Assembly: GCF_034422975.1 (NCBI RefSeq)
Contig: NZ_CP139873.1
Span: forward strand, 992,001 to 1,056,000
Length of the DNA: 64,000 bases
Direction of reading: 5' to 3'
DNA from: Idiomarina sp. PL1-037
GTDB lineage: Bacteria > Pseudomonadota > Gammaproteobacteria > Enterobacterales > Alteromonadaceae
Positions 16,710 to 25,191 of the stretch are shown here, in pieces; position 1 is the stretch's first letter, and every line of letters begins with the position of its first letter. The translations under genes were made by a program, and so were the position numbers. The notes under the pieces are model-generated. The model was not told where the DNA came from and ran no database searches. It saw only the letters and a list, made by a program, of their open reading frames with translations.

Positions 16710-17888
16710 ATGATCATTAAGCCAAAAATTCGCGGTTTTATCTGCACCAATTCTCACCCAGTGGGTTGCGCCGAAAACGTTAAACGTCAAATCGAATTTG
16801 TCCGTAATAAACCTGCTATTACCAATGGTCCTAAGAATGTATTAGTCATAGGCTGTTCCACAGGTTACGGACTTGCTTCAAGAATTACGGCGGCTTTTGG
16901 TAGCGAAGCTCATACTCTTGGTGTGTGTTTTGAAAAAGAGCCTACAGAAAAGAAAACAGCGACAGCTGGTTGGTATAATACTGCTGCTTTTCATAAGGAA
17001 GCGGACAAAGCCGGTTTAGCTTTCCATTCAATTAATGGCGATGCATTTTCTGATGAAATTAAGCAGGAAAGTATCGACTACATTAAGCAAAACATGGGGA
17101 AAGTTGACCTCGTTGTTTACAGTCTGGCATCACCTAAACGTAAAGACCCCGATAGTGGCGAAGTTTACAGTTCAGTGTTAAAGCCAATAGGCAAACAATA
17201 CACAACCAAAACCTACAATACGGACAAAGATCAGGTACACGAAGTGACACTTGATCCGGCTACCGATGAAGATATTGCCAATACGGTAAAAGTAATGGGC
17301 GGTGAAGACTGGGAACGCTGGGTTAAAGCTCTGCATAATGCCGGCGTGCTGGCCGAAAATTGTCAAACCACTGCTTATACGTACATAGGTAAAAAACTGA
17401 CACTGCCAATTTATGGTCATGCCACCATCGGCCGTGCAAAAGAAGATCTGGATCGTGCGGCATCAGAGCTCGTCGCCAAATGTGATGATCTTAATCTGAA
17501 AGCTTACGTTTCTTCATTAAAAGCGTTGGTAACACAGGCGAGCTCAGCTATTCCTGTTATGCCGCTGTATATTTCATTAATTTATAAAGTGATGAAAGAA
17601 GAAGGCACACACGAAGGTTGTATCGAACAAATTTACCGCCTGTTTACCGAAGGCCTATATAGCAGTAACCCTGAACTGGATGATGCCGGTCGGCTTCACA
17701 TGGACGGTTACGAAACCAACGATAAAACTCAAGCAAAAATAGAAGCACTCTGGGAGCAAGTCACTCAGGATAACTTCCACCAGCTTGCCGATTACGAAGG
17801 ATACCATCAGGAGTTTCTGCACTTATTCGGTTTTGGCTTCGATAATGTCGATTATGACGCGGATATTGATCCAAAAGTAAACTGGTAA
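16710..17888 (+). CDS. fabV: enoyl-[acyl-carrier-protein] reductase, FabV type
   Basis: A 392-residue single-domain reductase of the trans-2-enoyl-CoA/ACP reductase family. The N-terminus MIIKPKIRGFICTNSHPVGC is a FabV hallmark. The NAD-binding loop is VIGCSTGYGLASRI, and the catalytic region is AYTYIGKKLTLPIYG, with the Tyr and Lys of the family Y-x8-K motif. It performs the last step of fatty-acid elongation, reducing enoyl-ACP with NADH, and is typically triclosan-resistant. It stands alone between bolA and the nqr operon. A TACAAT at 16669-16674 could be its -10. Confidence 0.96.
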   Translation: MIIKPKIRGFICTNSHPVGCAENVKRQIEFVRNKPAITNGPKNVLVIGCSTGYGLASRITAAFGSEAHTLGVCFEKEPTEKKTATAGWYNTAAFHKEADKAGLAFHSINGDAFSDEIKQESIDYIKQNMGKVDLVVYSLASPKRKDPDSGEVYSSVLKPIGKQYTTKTYNTDKDQVHEVTLDPATDEDIANTVKVMGGEDWERWVKALHNAGVLAENCQTTAYTYIGKKLTLPIYGHATIGRAKEDLDRAASELVAKCDDLNLKAYVSSLKALVTQASSAIPVMPLYISLIYKVMKEEGTHEGCIEQIYRLFTEGLYSSNPELDDAGRLHMDGYETNDKTQAKIEALWEQVTQDNFHQLADYEGYHQEFLHLFGFGFDNVDYDADIDPKVNW

Positions 17889-17903
17889 GCGTTGTGGGAA
17901 AAA

Positions 17904-17912
17904 TGCTAAAAT
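17904..17912 (+). promoter_or_regulatory. extended -10 element, probable nqr operon promoter
   Basis: TGCTAAAAT gives a TG-n-TAAAAT extended -10, about 150 bases upstream of nqrA and just after the fabV stop. No clear -35 is seen, which is acceptable for an extended -10 promoter. It would give a leader of about 145 bases. Confidence 0.45.
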
Positions 17913-17953
17913 CCCAAAGATAAGTGTGGAAAATGTTTCAGGTTGCTGACCAT

Positions 17954-18023
17954 AAGCCCCCCGAAGGCGGTTGCTTGTGTCGGTAACTATTTGATTATTC
18001 AGGTTTCCAGCCCTAGTGGCTGG
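17954..18023 (+). other. structured leader upstream of nqrA (two hairpins)
   Basis: Two stem-loops can be drawn in the untranslated leader. The first spans 17954-17976: AAGC and five C residues face GGCGG and GCTT around a GAA loop, with one mismatch and a TT bulge. The second spans 18007-18023: CCAGCC/GGCTGG around CTAGT. Neither is followed by a T-run. The nqrA ATG at 18063 lacks a strong ribosome-binding site. A translational role is possible but unproven. Confidence 0.4.
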
Positions 18024-18062
18024 TTGTGATGAATCTTCCCTTAACGAGTAGTGCAAACGCAT

Positions 18063-19403
18063 ATGATTACGATCAAGAAAGGGCTGGACATCCCTATTAA
18101 AGGGGCGCCCCAGCAAAAACTATCCGACGGTAAGGCTGTGACGACAGTCGCTACCCTTGGTGAAGAGTACGTGGGTATGCGCCCAACCATGCACGTGAAA
18201 GAAGGTGACCAGGTTAAAAAAGGTCAGCTGATTTTCGAGGATAAGAAAAACCCTGGTGTCAAGTACACAGCCCCCGGGGCTGGTGTAGTAAAAGACATCC
18301 TGCGTGGTGAGCGCCGAGTGTTGCAGGCGGTTGTTATTGAGCTGAAAGGTGACGAGCAAGTTACTTTTGACAAATTTGACAGCGACAAACTCAATTCATT
18401 AGGTCGTGAGAAAGTTCAGGACGTTTTGGTTGAGTCTGGTCAATGGACTGCGCTTCGTACCCGTCCTTACAGCAAAACTCCAGCATTAGATGCAGAGGCC
18501 AGCGCGATTTTTGTCAACGCGATGGATTCTAATCCGTTAGCTGGCGACCCAACTTTATTTATAAATGAACAAAAACAAGCTTTCATTGATGGCCTTAAGG
18601 TTCTTTCTAACCTGACCGAAGGCAAGTTGTTTGTTTGTAAAGCGAGTGACGCCGAAGTGGATACTGGCGACGCAGATGTCACGCTGGAGTCATTTTCCGG
18701 CCCTCATCCATCAGGTTTGGTTGGTACTCATATACACTTCCTTCAACCTGCGAGCATCAAACGCCCGGTGTGGCACATCGGATATCAGGACGTTATTGCT
18801 TACGGTAAGTTATTCACGACAGGTGAAATCTTTACTGACCGCGTTGTTGCTGTTGCAGGCGAAGCCGTTAAAGAGCCTCGTTTGCTGCGCACACGCTTAG
18901 GTGCAAATTTGCACGAGTTAACGGATGGTGAGCTAAACGGTGATAACCAACGTATTATTTCAGGGTCAGTCCTGCATGGTCACACTGCGGATGACGCGCA
19001 CGCCTGGTTAGGTCGTTTTCACAATCAGGTTAGCGTTATTCCGGAAGGCAATTATAAAGAGTTCCTGGGCTGGATACGTCCTGGTTCTGACTTGCATTCA
19101 GTTACACGCGCTTATGCCGGACACTTTAATCCGAAGAAGTTATTCAGCATGACCACGTCACTGAATGGTTCTTCACGTTCAATGGTTCCAATTGGCAACT
19201 ACGAACGCGTAATGCCTTTGGACATTCTGCCAACATTACTGCTGCGTGACTTGTTATCAGGGGATACTGATGAAGGTCAGCAGCTGGGTTGTCTTGAACT
19301 GGACGAAGAAGACCTCGCATTGTGCACTTATGTTTGCCCCGGGAAGTACGAATATGGCCCGGTGCTGCGTGACTGTCTCACTAAGATTGAGAAAGAAGGC
19401 TAA
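18063..19403 (+). CDS. nqrA: Na+-translocating NADH-quinone reductase subunit A
   Basis: From the ATG at 18063 the product is 446 residues, the usual NqrA length; a GTG four codons earlier is unlikely to be the start. MITIKKGLDIPIKGAPQ is the typical N-terminus. The protein has no strong membrane span and sits peripherally on the cytoplasmic side, with a lipoyl-like N-terminal fold and a C-terminal SLBB-like region. It takes part in ubiquinone binding in the Na+-NQR complex, which oxidises NADH and pumps Na+. It is the first gene of nqrABCDEF-apbE-nqrM, with a 2-base gap to nqrB. Confidence 0.97.
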   Translation: MITIKKGLDIPIKGAPQQKLSDGKAVTTVATLGEEYVGMRPTMHVKEGDQVKKGQLIFEDKKNPGVKYTAPGAGVVKDILRGERRVLQAVVIELKGDEQVTFDKFDSDKLNSLGREKVQDVLVESGQWTALRTRPYSKTPALDAEASAIFVNAMDSNPLAGDPTLFINEQKQAFIDGLKVLSNLTEGKLFVCKASDAEVDTGDADVTLESFSGPHPSGLVGTHIHFLQPASIKRPVWHIGYQDVIAYGKLFTTGEIFTDRVVAVAGEAVKEPRLLRTRLGANLHELTDGELNGDNQRIISGSVLHGHTADDAHAWLGRFHNQVSVIPEGNYKEFLGWIRPGSDLHSVTRAYAGHFNPKKLFSMTTSLNGSSRSMVPIGNYERVMPLDILPTLLLRDLLSGDTDEGQQLGCLELDEEDLALCTYVCPGKYEYGPVLRDCLTKIEKEG

Positions 19404-19405
19404 CC

Positions 19406-20608
19406 ATGAGCTTGAAAGACACACTCGAGCGTATTGAACCGCAATTTGAAGAAGGCGGTAAATACGAGAAGTGGTACGCGCTTTACGAAGCCGTAGCCAC
19501 TATTTTGTACACACCAGGAACTGTGACTAAGTCGGCTACGCACGTTCGTGACCGTATCGACCTTAAGCGCATCATGATTCTGGTATGGATGATGACGTTC
19601 CCGGCAATGTTCTGGGGGATGTATAACGTTGGTAACCAAGCTGCATTGGCTTTGGCTGACGGCTATGCGCTTTCTGACGTCTGGCAAGTTGGGTTATTCC
19701 ACTTGTTTGGCGGCGAGTTAGGTGCTAATGCCGGCTGGGGCGCGAAAATGTGGTATGGCGCGTGTTTCTACCTGCCTATTTACGCGGTTACCTTCTTTGT
19801 TGGTGGTTTCTGGGAAGTTCTGTTTGCGTCTATTCGTAAACACGAAGTTAACGAAGGTTTCTTCGTTACCTCGGTTTTATTCTCCCTGATTTTGCCGGCA
19901 ACAACGCCACTATGGCAGGTTGCTTTAGGTATCACCTTCGGTGTCGTGATTGGTAAGGAAATTTTTGGCGGTACTGGCCGTAACTTCCTTAACCCGGCAC
20001 TAACCGGTCGCGCATTCTTGTACTTCGCTTATCCTGCCAGCATGTCTGGTGATTCTATCTGGACGGCTGTTGATGGCTTCTCTGGTGCAACAAACCTGGG
20101 TAAAGCGGCTCTGGGAGAAATGGATTACGGTAACACCCAGCTTTGGTGGGACGCTTTCCTTGGTAACATCCAGGGGTCAGTAGGTGAAGTTTCAACCTTA
20201 CTTATTCTGGTTGGCGGTTTAGCGTTAATTTATTTCCGTATTGCCTCCTGGCGTATTGTTCTGGGTGTCTTTGTCGGCATGGTGCTGTTCTCCGGACTAC
20301 TGAACCTTATTGGCAGCGAGACAAACCCAATGTTCGCTATGCCTTGGTACTGGCACTTAGTATTGGGTGGTTTTGCTTTCGCAATGATGTTTATGGCGAC
20401 TGACCCAGTATCTGCGTCCTTTACCAATAAAGGGAAGTTTGCGTACGGCTTGTTAATTGGTTTTATGACGGTGATGATTCGTGTCATTAACCCGGCATTC
20501 CCGGAAGGAATTATGTTGGCCATCTTATTTGCTAACGTATTTGCACCGTTATTTGACCACTTTGTAGCACAGGCAAATATCAAACGGAGGTTAGCGCGCA
20601 ATGGCTAA
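19406..20608 (+). CDS. nqrB: Na+-translocating NADH-quinone reductase subunit B
   Basis: A 400-residue integral membrane subunit with about ten spans, homologous to NqrD/NqrE/RnfD-type subunits. The flavinylation motif FSGAT places the covalent FMN on Thr229 (Thr236 in Vibrio cholerae). The N-terminal cytoplasmic segment before the first span is also typical. NqrB forms much of the Na+ pathway and also holds riboflavin. It overlaps nqrC by 8 bases. Its FMN would be attached by the ApbE encoded downstream in the same cluster. Confidence 0.97.
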   Translation: MSLKDTLERIEPQFEEGGKYEKWYALYEAVATILYTPGTVTKSATHVRDRIDLKRIMILVWMMTFPAMFWGMYNVGNQAALALADGYALSDVWQVGLFHLFGGELGANAGWGAKMWYGACFYLPIYAVTFFVGGFWEVLFASIRKHEVNEGFFVTSVLFSLILPATTPLWQVALGITFGVVIGKEIFGGTGRNFLNPALTGRAFLYFAYPASMSGDSIWTAVDGFSGATNLGKAALGEMDYGNTQLWWDAFLGNIQGSVGEVSTLLILVGGLALIYFRIASWRIVLGVFVGMVLFSGLLNLIGSETNPMFAMPWYWHLVLGGFAFAMMFMATDPVSASFTNKGKFAYGLLIGFMTVMIRVINPAFPEGIMLAILFANVFAPLFDHFVAQANIKRRLARNG

Positions 20609-21377
20609 TAAAAATGAAAGTTTAGGCAAGACCGTTGGTGTCGTGCTGGCGCTTTGCCTGGTTTGCTCAATTGTTGTTTCTGGTGCCGCTATTGGTTTGA
20701 AACCCATGCAGGAAAAGAATGCGGCACTTGATATGCAGAAGAACGTTTTGGATGCTGCCGGTATTCTGGAAGCCGATACCGACGTTGTTGAAACTTACAA
20801 GCAACGTATCGATACCATGGTTGTCAGCCTTGAAGATTTAACCGTTAAGGATGACATTGACCCGACATCGTTCAGCAACCGCAAAGCAGCCGGTGACCCT
20901 GAAACAAGTAAGAAACTTAAGAAAAAGAACGATCCTGCTGGTTTAGGTACCCGAGAAAATTTAACACAGATTTACCTTGTGAAAGATGACAGCGACGAAA
21001 CAACAGGTCTTGTTCTTCATATCCGTGGTCAGGGTCTGTGGGGAACCATGTACGGTTTGCTGGCGTTAGAAAGCGACTTTGACACGGTTAAAGGCGTTAA
21101 CTTCTACGAGCACTCTGAAACGCCGGGGCTTGGTGGTGAAATCACTAATCCGGCCTGGATAAAAACTTGGCAAGGTAAAGAAGTTTACGGCGAGGACGGT
21201 AACGTCCAGTTTGAAGTGGTAAAAGGCGGCGCCAAAGGCGAGCACGAAGTTGATGCGCTTTCTGGTGCAACTTTGACCAGTAATGGTGTTGAATACCTAG
21301 TTCAATTCTGGATGGGCGAAAATGGTTACGGTCCATTACTCAAGAAACTTCGTGAGGGAGAGTTGAACAATGGCTAG
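20601..21377 (+). CDS. nqrC: Na+-translocating NADH-quinone reductase subunit C
   Basis: A 258-residue subunit with one N-terminal membrane anchor (about 11-33) and a large periplasmic FMN-binding domain. The ApbE target motif LSGATLTS puts the covalent FMN on Thr224. G-L-G-G-E-I (in the ETPGLGGEI region) is also conserved in NqrC/RnfG proteins. It passes electrons between the NqrD/E iron centre and NqrB. It overlaps nqrB and nqrD by 8 bases each, a tightly coupled arrangement. Confidence 0.97.
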   Translation: MANKNESLGKTVGVVLALCLVCSIVVSGAAIGLKPMQEKNAALDMQKNVLDAAGILEADTDVVETYKQRIDTMVVSLEDLTVKDDIDPTSFSNRKAAGDPETSKKLKKKNDPAGLGTRENLTQIYLVKDDSDETTGLVLHIRGQGLWGTMYGLLALESDFDTVKGVNFYEHSETPGLGGEITNPAWIKTWQGKEVYGEDGNVQFEVVKGGAKGEHEVDALSGATLTSNGVEYLVQFWMGENGYGPLLKKLREGELNNG

Positions 21378-22002
21378 TGCAAAAGAAATGAAGTCCGTAT
21401 TATTCGGACCGATATTCGCCAACAACCCCATCGCACTGCAGATCCTTGGTATCTGTTCTGCATTGGCTGTAACGTCGAAAATGAGCAACACACTGGTTAT
21501 GTGCATTGCACTAACCGCTGTTGTCGCTTGCTCTAACTTATTTATTTCGATTATCAGGAATCATATTCCGTCAAGCGTACGTATTATTGTTCAAATGACA
21601 ATCATCGCGAGCTTGGTTATTGTCGTTGACCAGATACTAAAAGCTTACGCTTACTCAATTTCTAAAGAATTGTCAGTGTTCGTTGGCTTAATCATTACTA
21701 ACTGTATCGTTATGGGTCGCGCAGAAGCTTACGCTATGAAGAGCACTCCGTTTATGTCTTTCCTGGACGGATTGGGTAACGGTTTAGGTTACTCAGTGGT
21801 GCTGTTGGTTGTTGGCTTCATTCGTGAACTCTTTGGTTCAGGCAGCCTGTTTGATGTACAGATACTCCCTCTGGCATCACAAGGTGGTTGGTTCGAGCCG
21901 GTTGGCTTGTTACTGATGCCACCAAGCGCCTTCTTCATCATTGGCGGGTTTATCTGGGTACTGCGTACCTTCCGCACTGAACAAGTTGAACCTAAGGAGT
22001 AA
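21370..22002 (+). CDS. nqrD: Na+-translocating NADH-quinone reductase subunit D
   Basis: A 210-residue membrane subunit with six spans, of the NqrD/RnfE family. It includes the conserved Cys-containing motif ITNCIVMGRAEAYA that, with NqrE, holds the intramembrane iron centre. A second Cys lies in VACSNL. It overlaps nqrC by 8 bases and ends in a TAATG that touches a spurious upstream ATG of nqrE. Confidence 0.96.
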   Translation: MASAKEMKSVLFGPIFANNPIALQILGICSALAVTSKMSNTLVMCIALTAVVACSNLFISIIRNHIPSSVRIIVQMTIIASLVIVVDQILKAYAYSISKELSVFVGLIITNCIVMGRAEAYAMKSTPFMSFLDGLGNGLGYSVVLLVVGFIRELFGSGSLFDVQILPLASQGGWFEPVGLLLMPPSAFFIIGGFIWVLRTFRTEQVEPKE

Positions 22003-22007
22003 TGGTC

Positions 22008-22616
22008 ATGGAACAATATATCAACCTGTTCATCCGGGCGGTTTTCATTGAAAACCTGGCATTGTCCTTCTTCTTAGGTATGTGTACGTTTTTGGCCGTA
22101 TCTAAGAAAGTTAAGACAGCATTTGGTTTGGGTGTTGCGGTTATTGTGGTGCTAGGTATTTCGGTACCAGTAAACAACTTAATTTACCACAACATTCTGG
22201 CACCTGGCGCACTAGAGTGGGCCGGTTTCCCGGATGCTGATTTAAGCTTTTTGAAATTTCTGACCTTTATCGGTGTTATTGCGGCATTGGTACAGATTCT
22301 GGAGATGACGCTGGATAAATATGTGCCTGCATTGTACAACGCACTGGGTATTTTCCTGCCACTCATTACTGTTAACTGCGCTATTTTTGGTGGCGTAGCT
22401 TTCATGGTAGAGCGCGATTACAATTTCGGCGAATCCGTTGTTTTCGGAATTGGTAGTGGTGTTGGCTGGGCTTTGGCTATTGTTGCTTTGGCCGCAGTGC
22501 GCGAAAAACTGAAATATGCAGATGTACCCGATGGCCTGCGTGGCTTGGGTATCACATTTATTTCAGTGGGTCTGATTGGTTTGGGCTTTATGTCGTTCTC
22601 CGGCGTATCCTTATAA
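22008..22616 (+). CDS. nqrE: Na+-translocating NADH-quinone reductase subunit E
   Basis: A 202-residue membrane subunit with six spans. It contains FFLGMCTFLA and the mirrored motif TVNCAIFGGVAFM, whose cysteines complete the iron site shared with NqrD. I chose the ATG at 22008 (MEQYINLFIRAVF, the family N-terminus). It has AAGGAG eight bases upstream, whereas the ATG at 22002 overlaps the nqrD stop and is too close to the ribosome-binding site. Confidence 0.96.
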   Translation: MEQYINLFIRAVFIENLALSFFLGMCTFLAVSKKVKTAFGLGVAVIVVLGISVPVNNLIYHNILAPGALEWAGFPDADLSFLKFLTFIGVIAALVQILEMTLDKYVPALYNALGIFLPLITVNCAIFGGVAFMVERDYNFGESVVFGIGSGVGWALAIVALAAVREKLKYADVPDGLRGLGITFISVGLIGLGFMSFSGVSL

Positions 22617-22652
22617 CCAGCGTGTTGAATCGGTAAAAAAAGGTACGAATCG

Positions 22653-23879
22653 ATGCAAGAGATATATCTCGGTGTAGGGATGTTCACCATCATCGTACTG
22701 GTTTTGGTTGCGATTATCATGTTCGCAAAATCAAAGCTGGTACCTCAGGGTGATGTGGAAATCCTGATTAATGAAGACGACGACAAAAAGATCGTGACTC
22801 AGCCAGGCACTAAACTCCTGGGCGCGCTCGCTAACGCTGGAATTTTCGTGTCATCAGCGTGTGGTGGCGGTGGTTCATGTGGGCAGTGTCGTGTCACGGT
22901 TAAAGAAGGTGGCGGTGATATTCTACCGACTGAACTTGATCATATTACCAAACGTGAAGCTCGTGAAGGCTGCCGTCTTTCGTGTCAGGTTAACGTTAAA
23001 CAAGACATGAAAATCGAATTACCAGAAGAGGTTTTTGGTATTCGCAAGTGGGACTGTACGGTTAAGTCTAACGACAACGTAGCAACCTTTATTAAAGAGT
23101 TTGTGGTTCAATTGCCGGAAGGTGAAGATGTGCCTTTCCGTGCGGGTGGTTTCATTCAGATTGAAGCTCCGCCGCATCACGTTAAATACAAAGATTTTGA
23201 TATTGCGGAAGAATATCACGCAGACTGGGATCGCTTTGGCTTCTTTGACGTAGAGTCAAAAGTTGATGAAGAAGTTGAGCGTGCCTATTCAATGGCTAAC
23301 TATCCGGAAGAAAAAGGCATTATTATGCTGAACGTCCGTATAGCAACGCCGCCACCAAACGACTTAAGCTTGCCTGCAGGCAAAATGTCATCGTACATTT
23401 TCAGTCTGAAACCAGGCGACAAGGTCACAATTTCAGGTCCATTTGGTGAATTCTTTGCCAAAGAGACGGATGCTGAAATGGTGTTCATAGGTGGTGGTGC
23501 TGGTATGGCACCAATGCGTTCTCATTTGTTTGATCAGATGCGTCGTATAAAAACGGATCGTAAAGTATCCTTCTGGTACGGTGCCCGCTCGAAAAAAGAA
23601 ATGTTCTATGTTGAAGATTTCGACATGCTGGCCGAAGAGAACGACAACTTTGAATGGCACGTGGCATTGTCCGATCCGCAGCCTGAAGACAATTGGGAAG
23701 GTGATACTGGCTTTATTCACAACGTTCTTTATGAGCGTTATCTTAAAGACCACGATGCCCCAGAAGATTGTGAATATTACATGTGTGGACCACCGGTTAT
23801 GAACGCGGCAGTTATCAACTTGTTGAAAGACTTAGGCGTTGAAGATGAAAATATCATGTTGGATGACTTTGGTGGTTAA
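22653..23879 (+). CDS. nqrF: Na+-translocating NADH-quinone reductase subunit F
   Basis: A 408-residue NADH-oxidising subunit with one N-terminal membrane anchor (about 4-25). A [2Fe-2S] ferredoxin domain follows, with ligands Cys70, Cys76, Cys79 and Cys111, positions identical to those I recall for Vibrio cholerae. An FAD domain holds RAYSMANYP, and an NADH-binding reductase domain holds GGGAGMAPMRSH and YMCGPPVM. Electrons enter the complex here. There is a 36-base gap after nqrE with an AAGG ribosome-binding site. apbE starts 3 bases after its stop. Confidence 0.97.
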   Translation: MQEIYLGVGMFTIIVLVLVAIIMFAKSKLVPQGDVEILINEDDDKKIVTQPGTKLLGALANAGIFVSSACGGGGSCGQCRVTVKEGGGDILPTELDHITKREAREGCRLSCQVNVKQDMKIELPEEVFGIRKWDCTVKSNDNVATFIKEFVVQLPEGEDVPFRAGGFIQIEAPPHHVKYKDFDIAEEYHADWDRFGFFDVESKVDEEVERAYSMANYPEEKGIIMLNVRIATPPPNDLSLPAGKMSSYIFSLKPGDKVTISGPFGEFFAKETDAEMVFIGGGAGMAPMRSHLFDQMRRIKTDRKVSFWYGARSKKEMFYVEDFDMLAEENDNFEWHVALSDPQPEDNWEGDTGFIHNVLYERYLKDHDAPEDCEYYMCGPPVMNAAVINLLKDLGVEDENIMLDDFGG

Positions 23880-23882
23880 TTC

Positions 23883-24911
23883 ATGATGCTATCGAAATTG
23901 TCGATTGCTAAAATTTGGCTAGCCCTTTTGGGGCTGGCCTTTTTAGTTTCTTGTTCTGATTCACCTGAGAAAATTTCGTTTAGCGGAAAGACTATGGGAA
24001 CTACCTATAGTGTCACTGTTTATTCGAAAGACCCCAGACATAACAGAGATGAAATTCAGAAAAAAGTCGATACTGTGCTCGAACGCGTAAATGCACAAAT
24101 GTCGACTTATGATCCCGAGTCTGAGCTTTCCCTGTTTAATCAGTTTAAAAGTACCGAACCGATGGTCATTAGTCGTGATCTTGAACGGGTGGTCACTCGC
24201 GGGCTTGAAATTGGGGAGGAAACTGATGGTGTTCTGGATATAACCGTCGGTCCTTTGGTTAACCTTTGGGGGTTTGGCCCTCAGTCGAGACCAGAAAAAG
24301 AACCGTCTGAAGAAGAGTTGAGTGCGGTTCGTAAAAAAACCGGTTATCAGAAATTACGTGTAGAAAACCATCAGCTGATTAAAGGTAACCCGGATCTATA
24401 CGTCGACTTGTCCACTATAGCCAAAGGTTACGGTGTCGACAGAGTTGCTCACTTGTTAGATCAGTTGCGGATAAAGCAATACCTGGTGGAAATTGGCGGT
24501 GAAGTTATCGCGAAAGGCGGCAAACCGGATGAAGCATTATGGCGCCTGGCTATAGAAAAACCGGTTTCAACGGAACGTGCGGTGCAACGTGTTGTCCAAT
24601 TTAAAGACGGCGCGTTGGCGACTTCGGGTGATTATCGCAATTATTATGAAGAAGATGGTAAGCGATACTCCCATATTATTAATCCGGTAACCGGTGCTCC
24701 TGTGCAGCATAACTTAGTTTCGACTTCAGTTTATGCTAAGGACACAATGTCTGCCGACGCTTATGCAACTGCATTATTTGTAATGGGAACGGAAAGAGCA
24801 AAGTCCTTCGCAAAAAAACACAATATGGCAGTTATGCTCATTTATAAAACCGAAGACGGTTTTGAAGAGTATATGAGTGACGCATTTAAGCCGTTGTTGG
24901 CTGAGCAGTAG
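23883..24911 (+). CDS. apbE: FAD:protein FMN transferase
   Basis: A 342-residue flavin transferase. The lipoprotein signal peptide has its lipobox at LVSCS (Cys23 if the first Met is used; the second Met is equally possible). Conserved features include KTMGTTYSV near the N-terminus, the DLSTIAKGYGVDR Mg/FAD-binding motif, the EIGGEV segment and HIINPVTGAP. It attaches FMN to the S-G-A-T threonines of NqrB and NqrC on the periplasmic side, which explains its place directly after nqrF. Its lipid anchor keeps it at the membrane. Confidence 0.96.
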   Translation: MMLSKLSIAKIWLALLGLAFLVSCSDSPEKISFSGKTMGTTYSVTVYSKDPRHNRDEIQKKVDTVLERVNAQMSTYDPESELSLFNQFKSTEPMVISRDLERVVTRGLEIGEETDGVLDITVGPLVNLWGFGPQSRPEKEPSEEELSAVRKKTGYQKLRVENHQLIKGNPDLYVDLSTIAKGYGVDRVAHLLDQLRIKQYLVEIGGEVIAKGGKPDEALWRLAIEKPVSTERAVQRVVQFKDGALATSGDYRNYYEEDGKRYSHIINPVTGAPVQHNLVSTSVYAKDTMSADAYATALFVMGTERAKSFAKKHNMAVMLIYKTEDGFEEYMSDAFKPLLAEQ

Positions 24912-24922
24912 TAGGAGTTTTA

Positions 24923-25135
24923 ATGCAAACCTTTATAATGGTATTCGCCTTATTCATCATTGTTGTGCTGGCAATGGCCGTTGGTTATATTGTACAGCGT
25001 AAGACAATTTCCGGCAGCTGTGGTGGCATCGGCGCTCTGGGCATGGAAAAAGCCTGTGACTGTGATGAACCATGTGACAAGCGAAAAGATAGAATGAGAA
25101 AGGAACAAGCCTGGAAAGAAAACCAGATTCATTGA
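24923..25135 (+). CDS. nqrM: Na+-NQR maturation factor
   Basis: A 70-residue protein of the NqrM (DUF539) family. One N-terminal membrane span (about 5-24) is followed by a cysteine-rich tail with Cys33, Cys45, Cys47 and Cys51 (SGSCGGIGALG, then ACDCDEPCD). NqrM is needed to place iron in the NqrD/NqrE site, and Cys33 is the residue reported as critical in Vibrio. The gene ends the nqr-apbE cluster, eleven bases after apbE, with a GGAG ribosome-binding site. Its stop codon overlaps the -35 of the next promoter. Confidence 0.96.
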   Translation: MQTFIMVFALFIIVVLAMAVGYIVQRKTISGSCGGIGALGMEKACDCDEPCDKRKDRMRKEQAWKENQIH

Positions 25136-25160
25136 CCCTTTTAGTCATAAAGGTTATAAA
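25132..25160 (+). promoter_or_regulatory. strong sigma-70 promoter of the cysteine desulfurase fusion gene
   Basis: TTGACC (25132-25137) and TATAAA (25155-25160) are separated by exactly 17 bases, each matching consensus at five of six positions. The start codon is 32 bases downstream of the -10, with a GGAGGGT ribosome-binding site at 25182-25188. The fusion gene is thus transcribed independently of the nqr operon. Confidence 0.7.
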
Positions 25161-25171
25161 CATATAACTTT
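25150..25171. promoter_or_regulatory. operator-like palindrome over the -10 and start site
   Basis: AAGGTTATA (25150-25158) and TATAACTTT (25163-25171) form an inverted repeat matching at 8 of 9 positions around a 4-base centre. It covers the -10 hexamer and the expected transcription start. That is the usual position of a repressor operator. I cannot name the regulator. Confidence 0.55.
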
Positions 25172-25191
25172 TAGTTAATTTGGAGGGTAGC

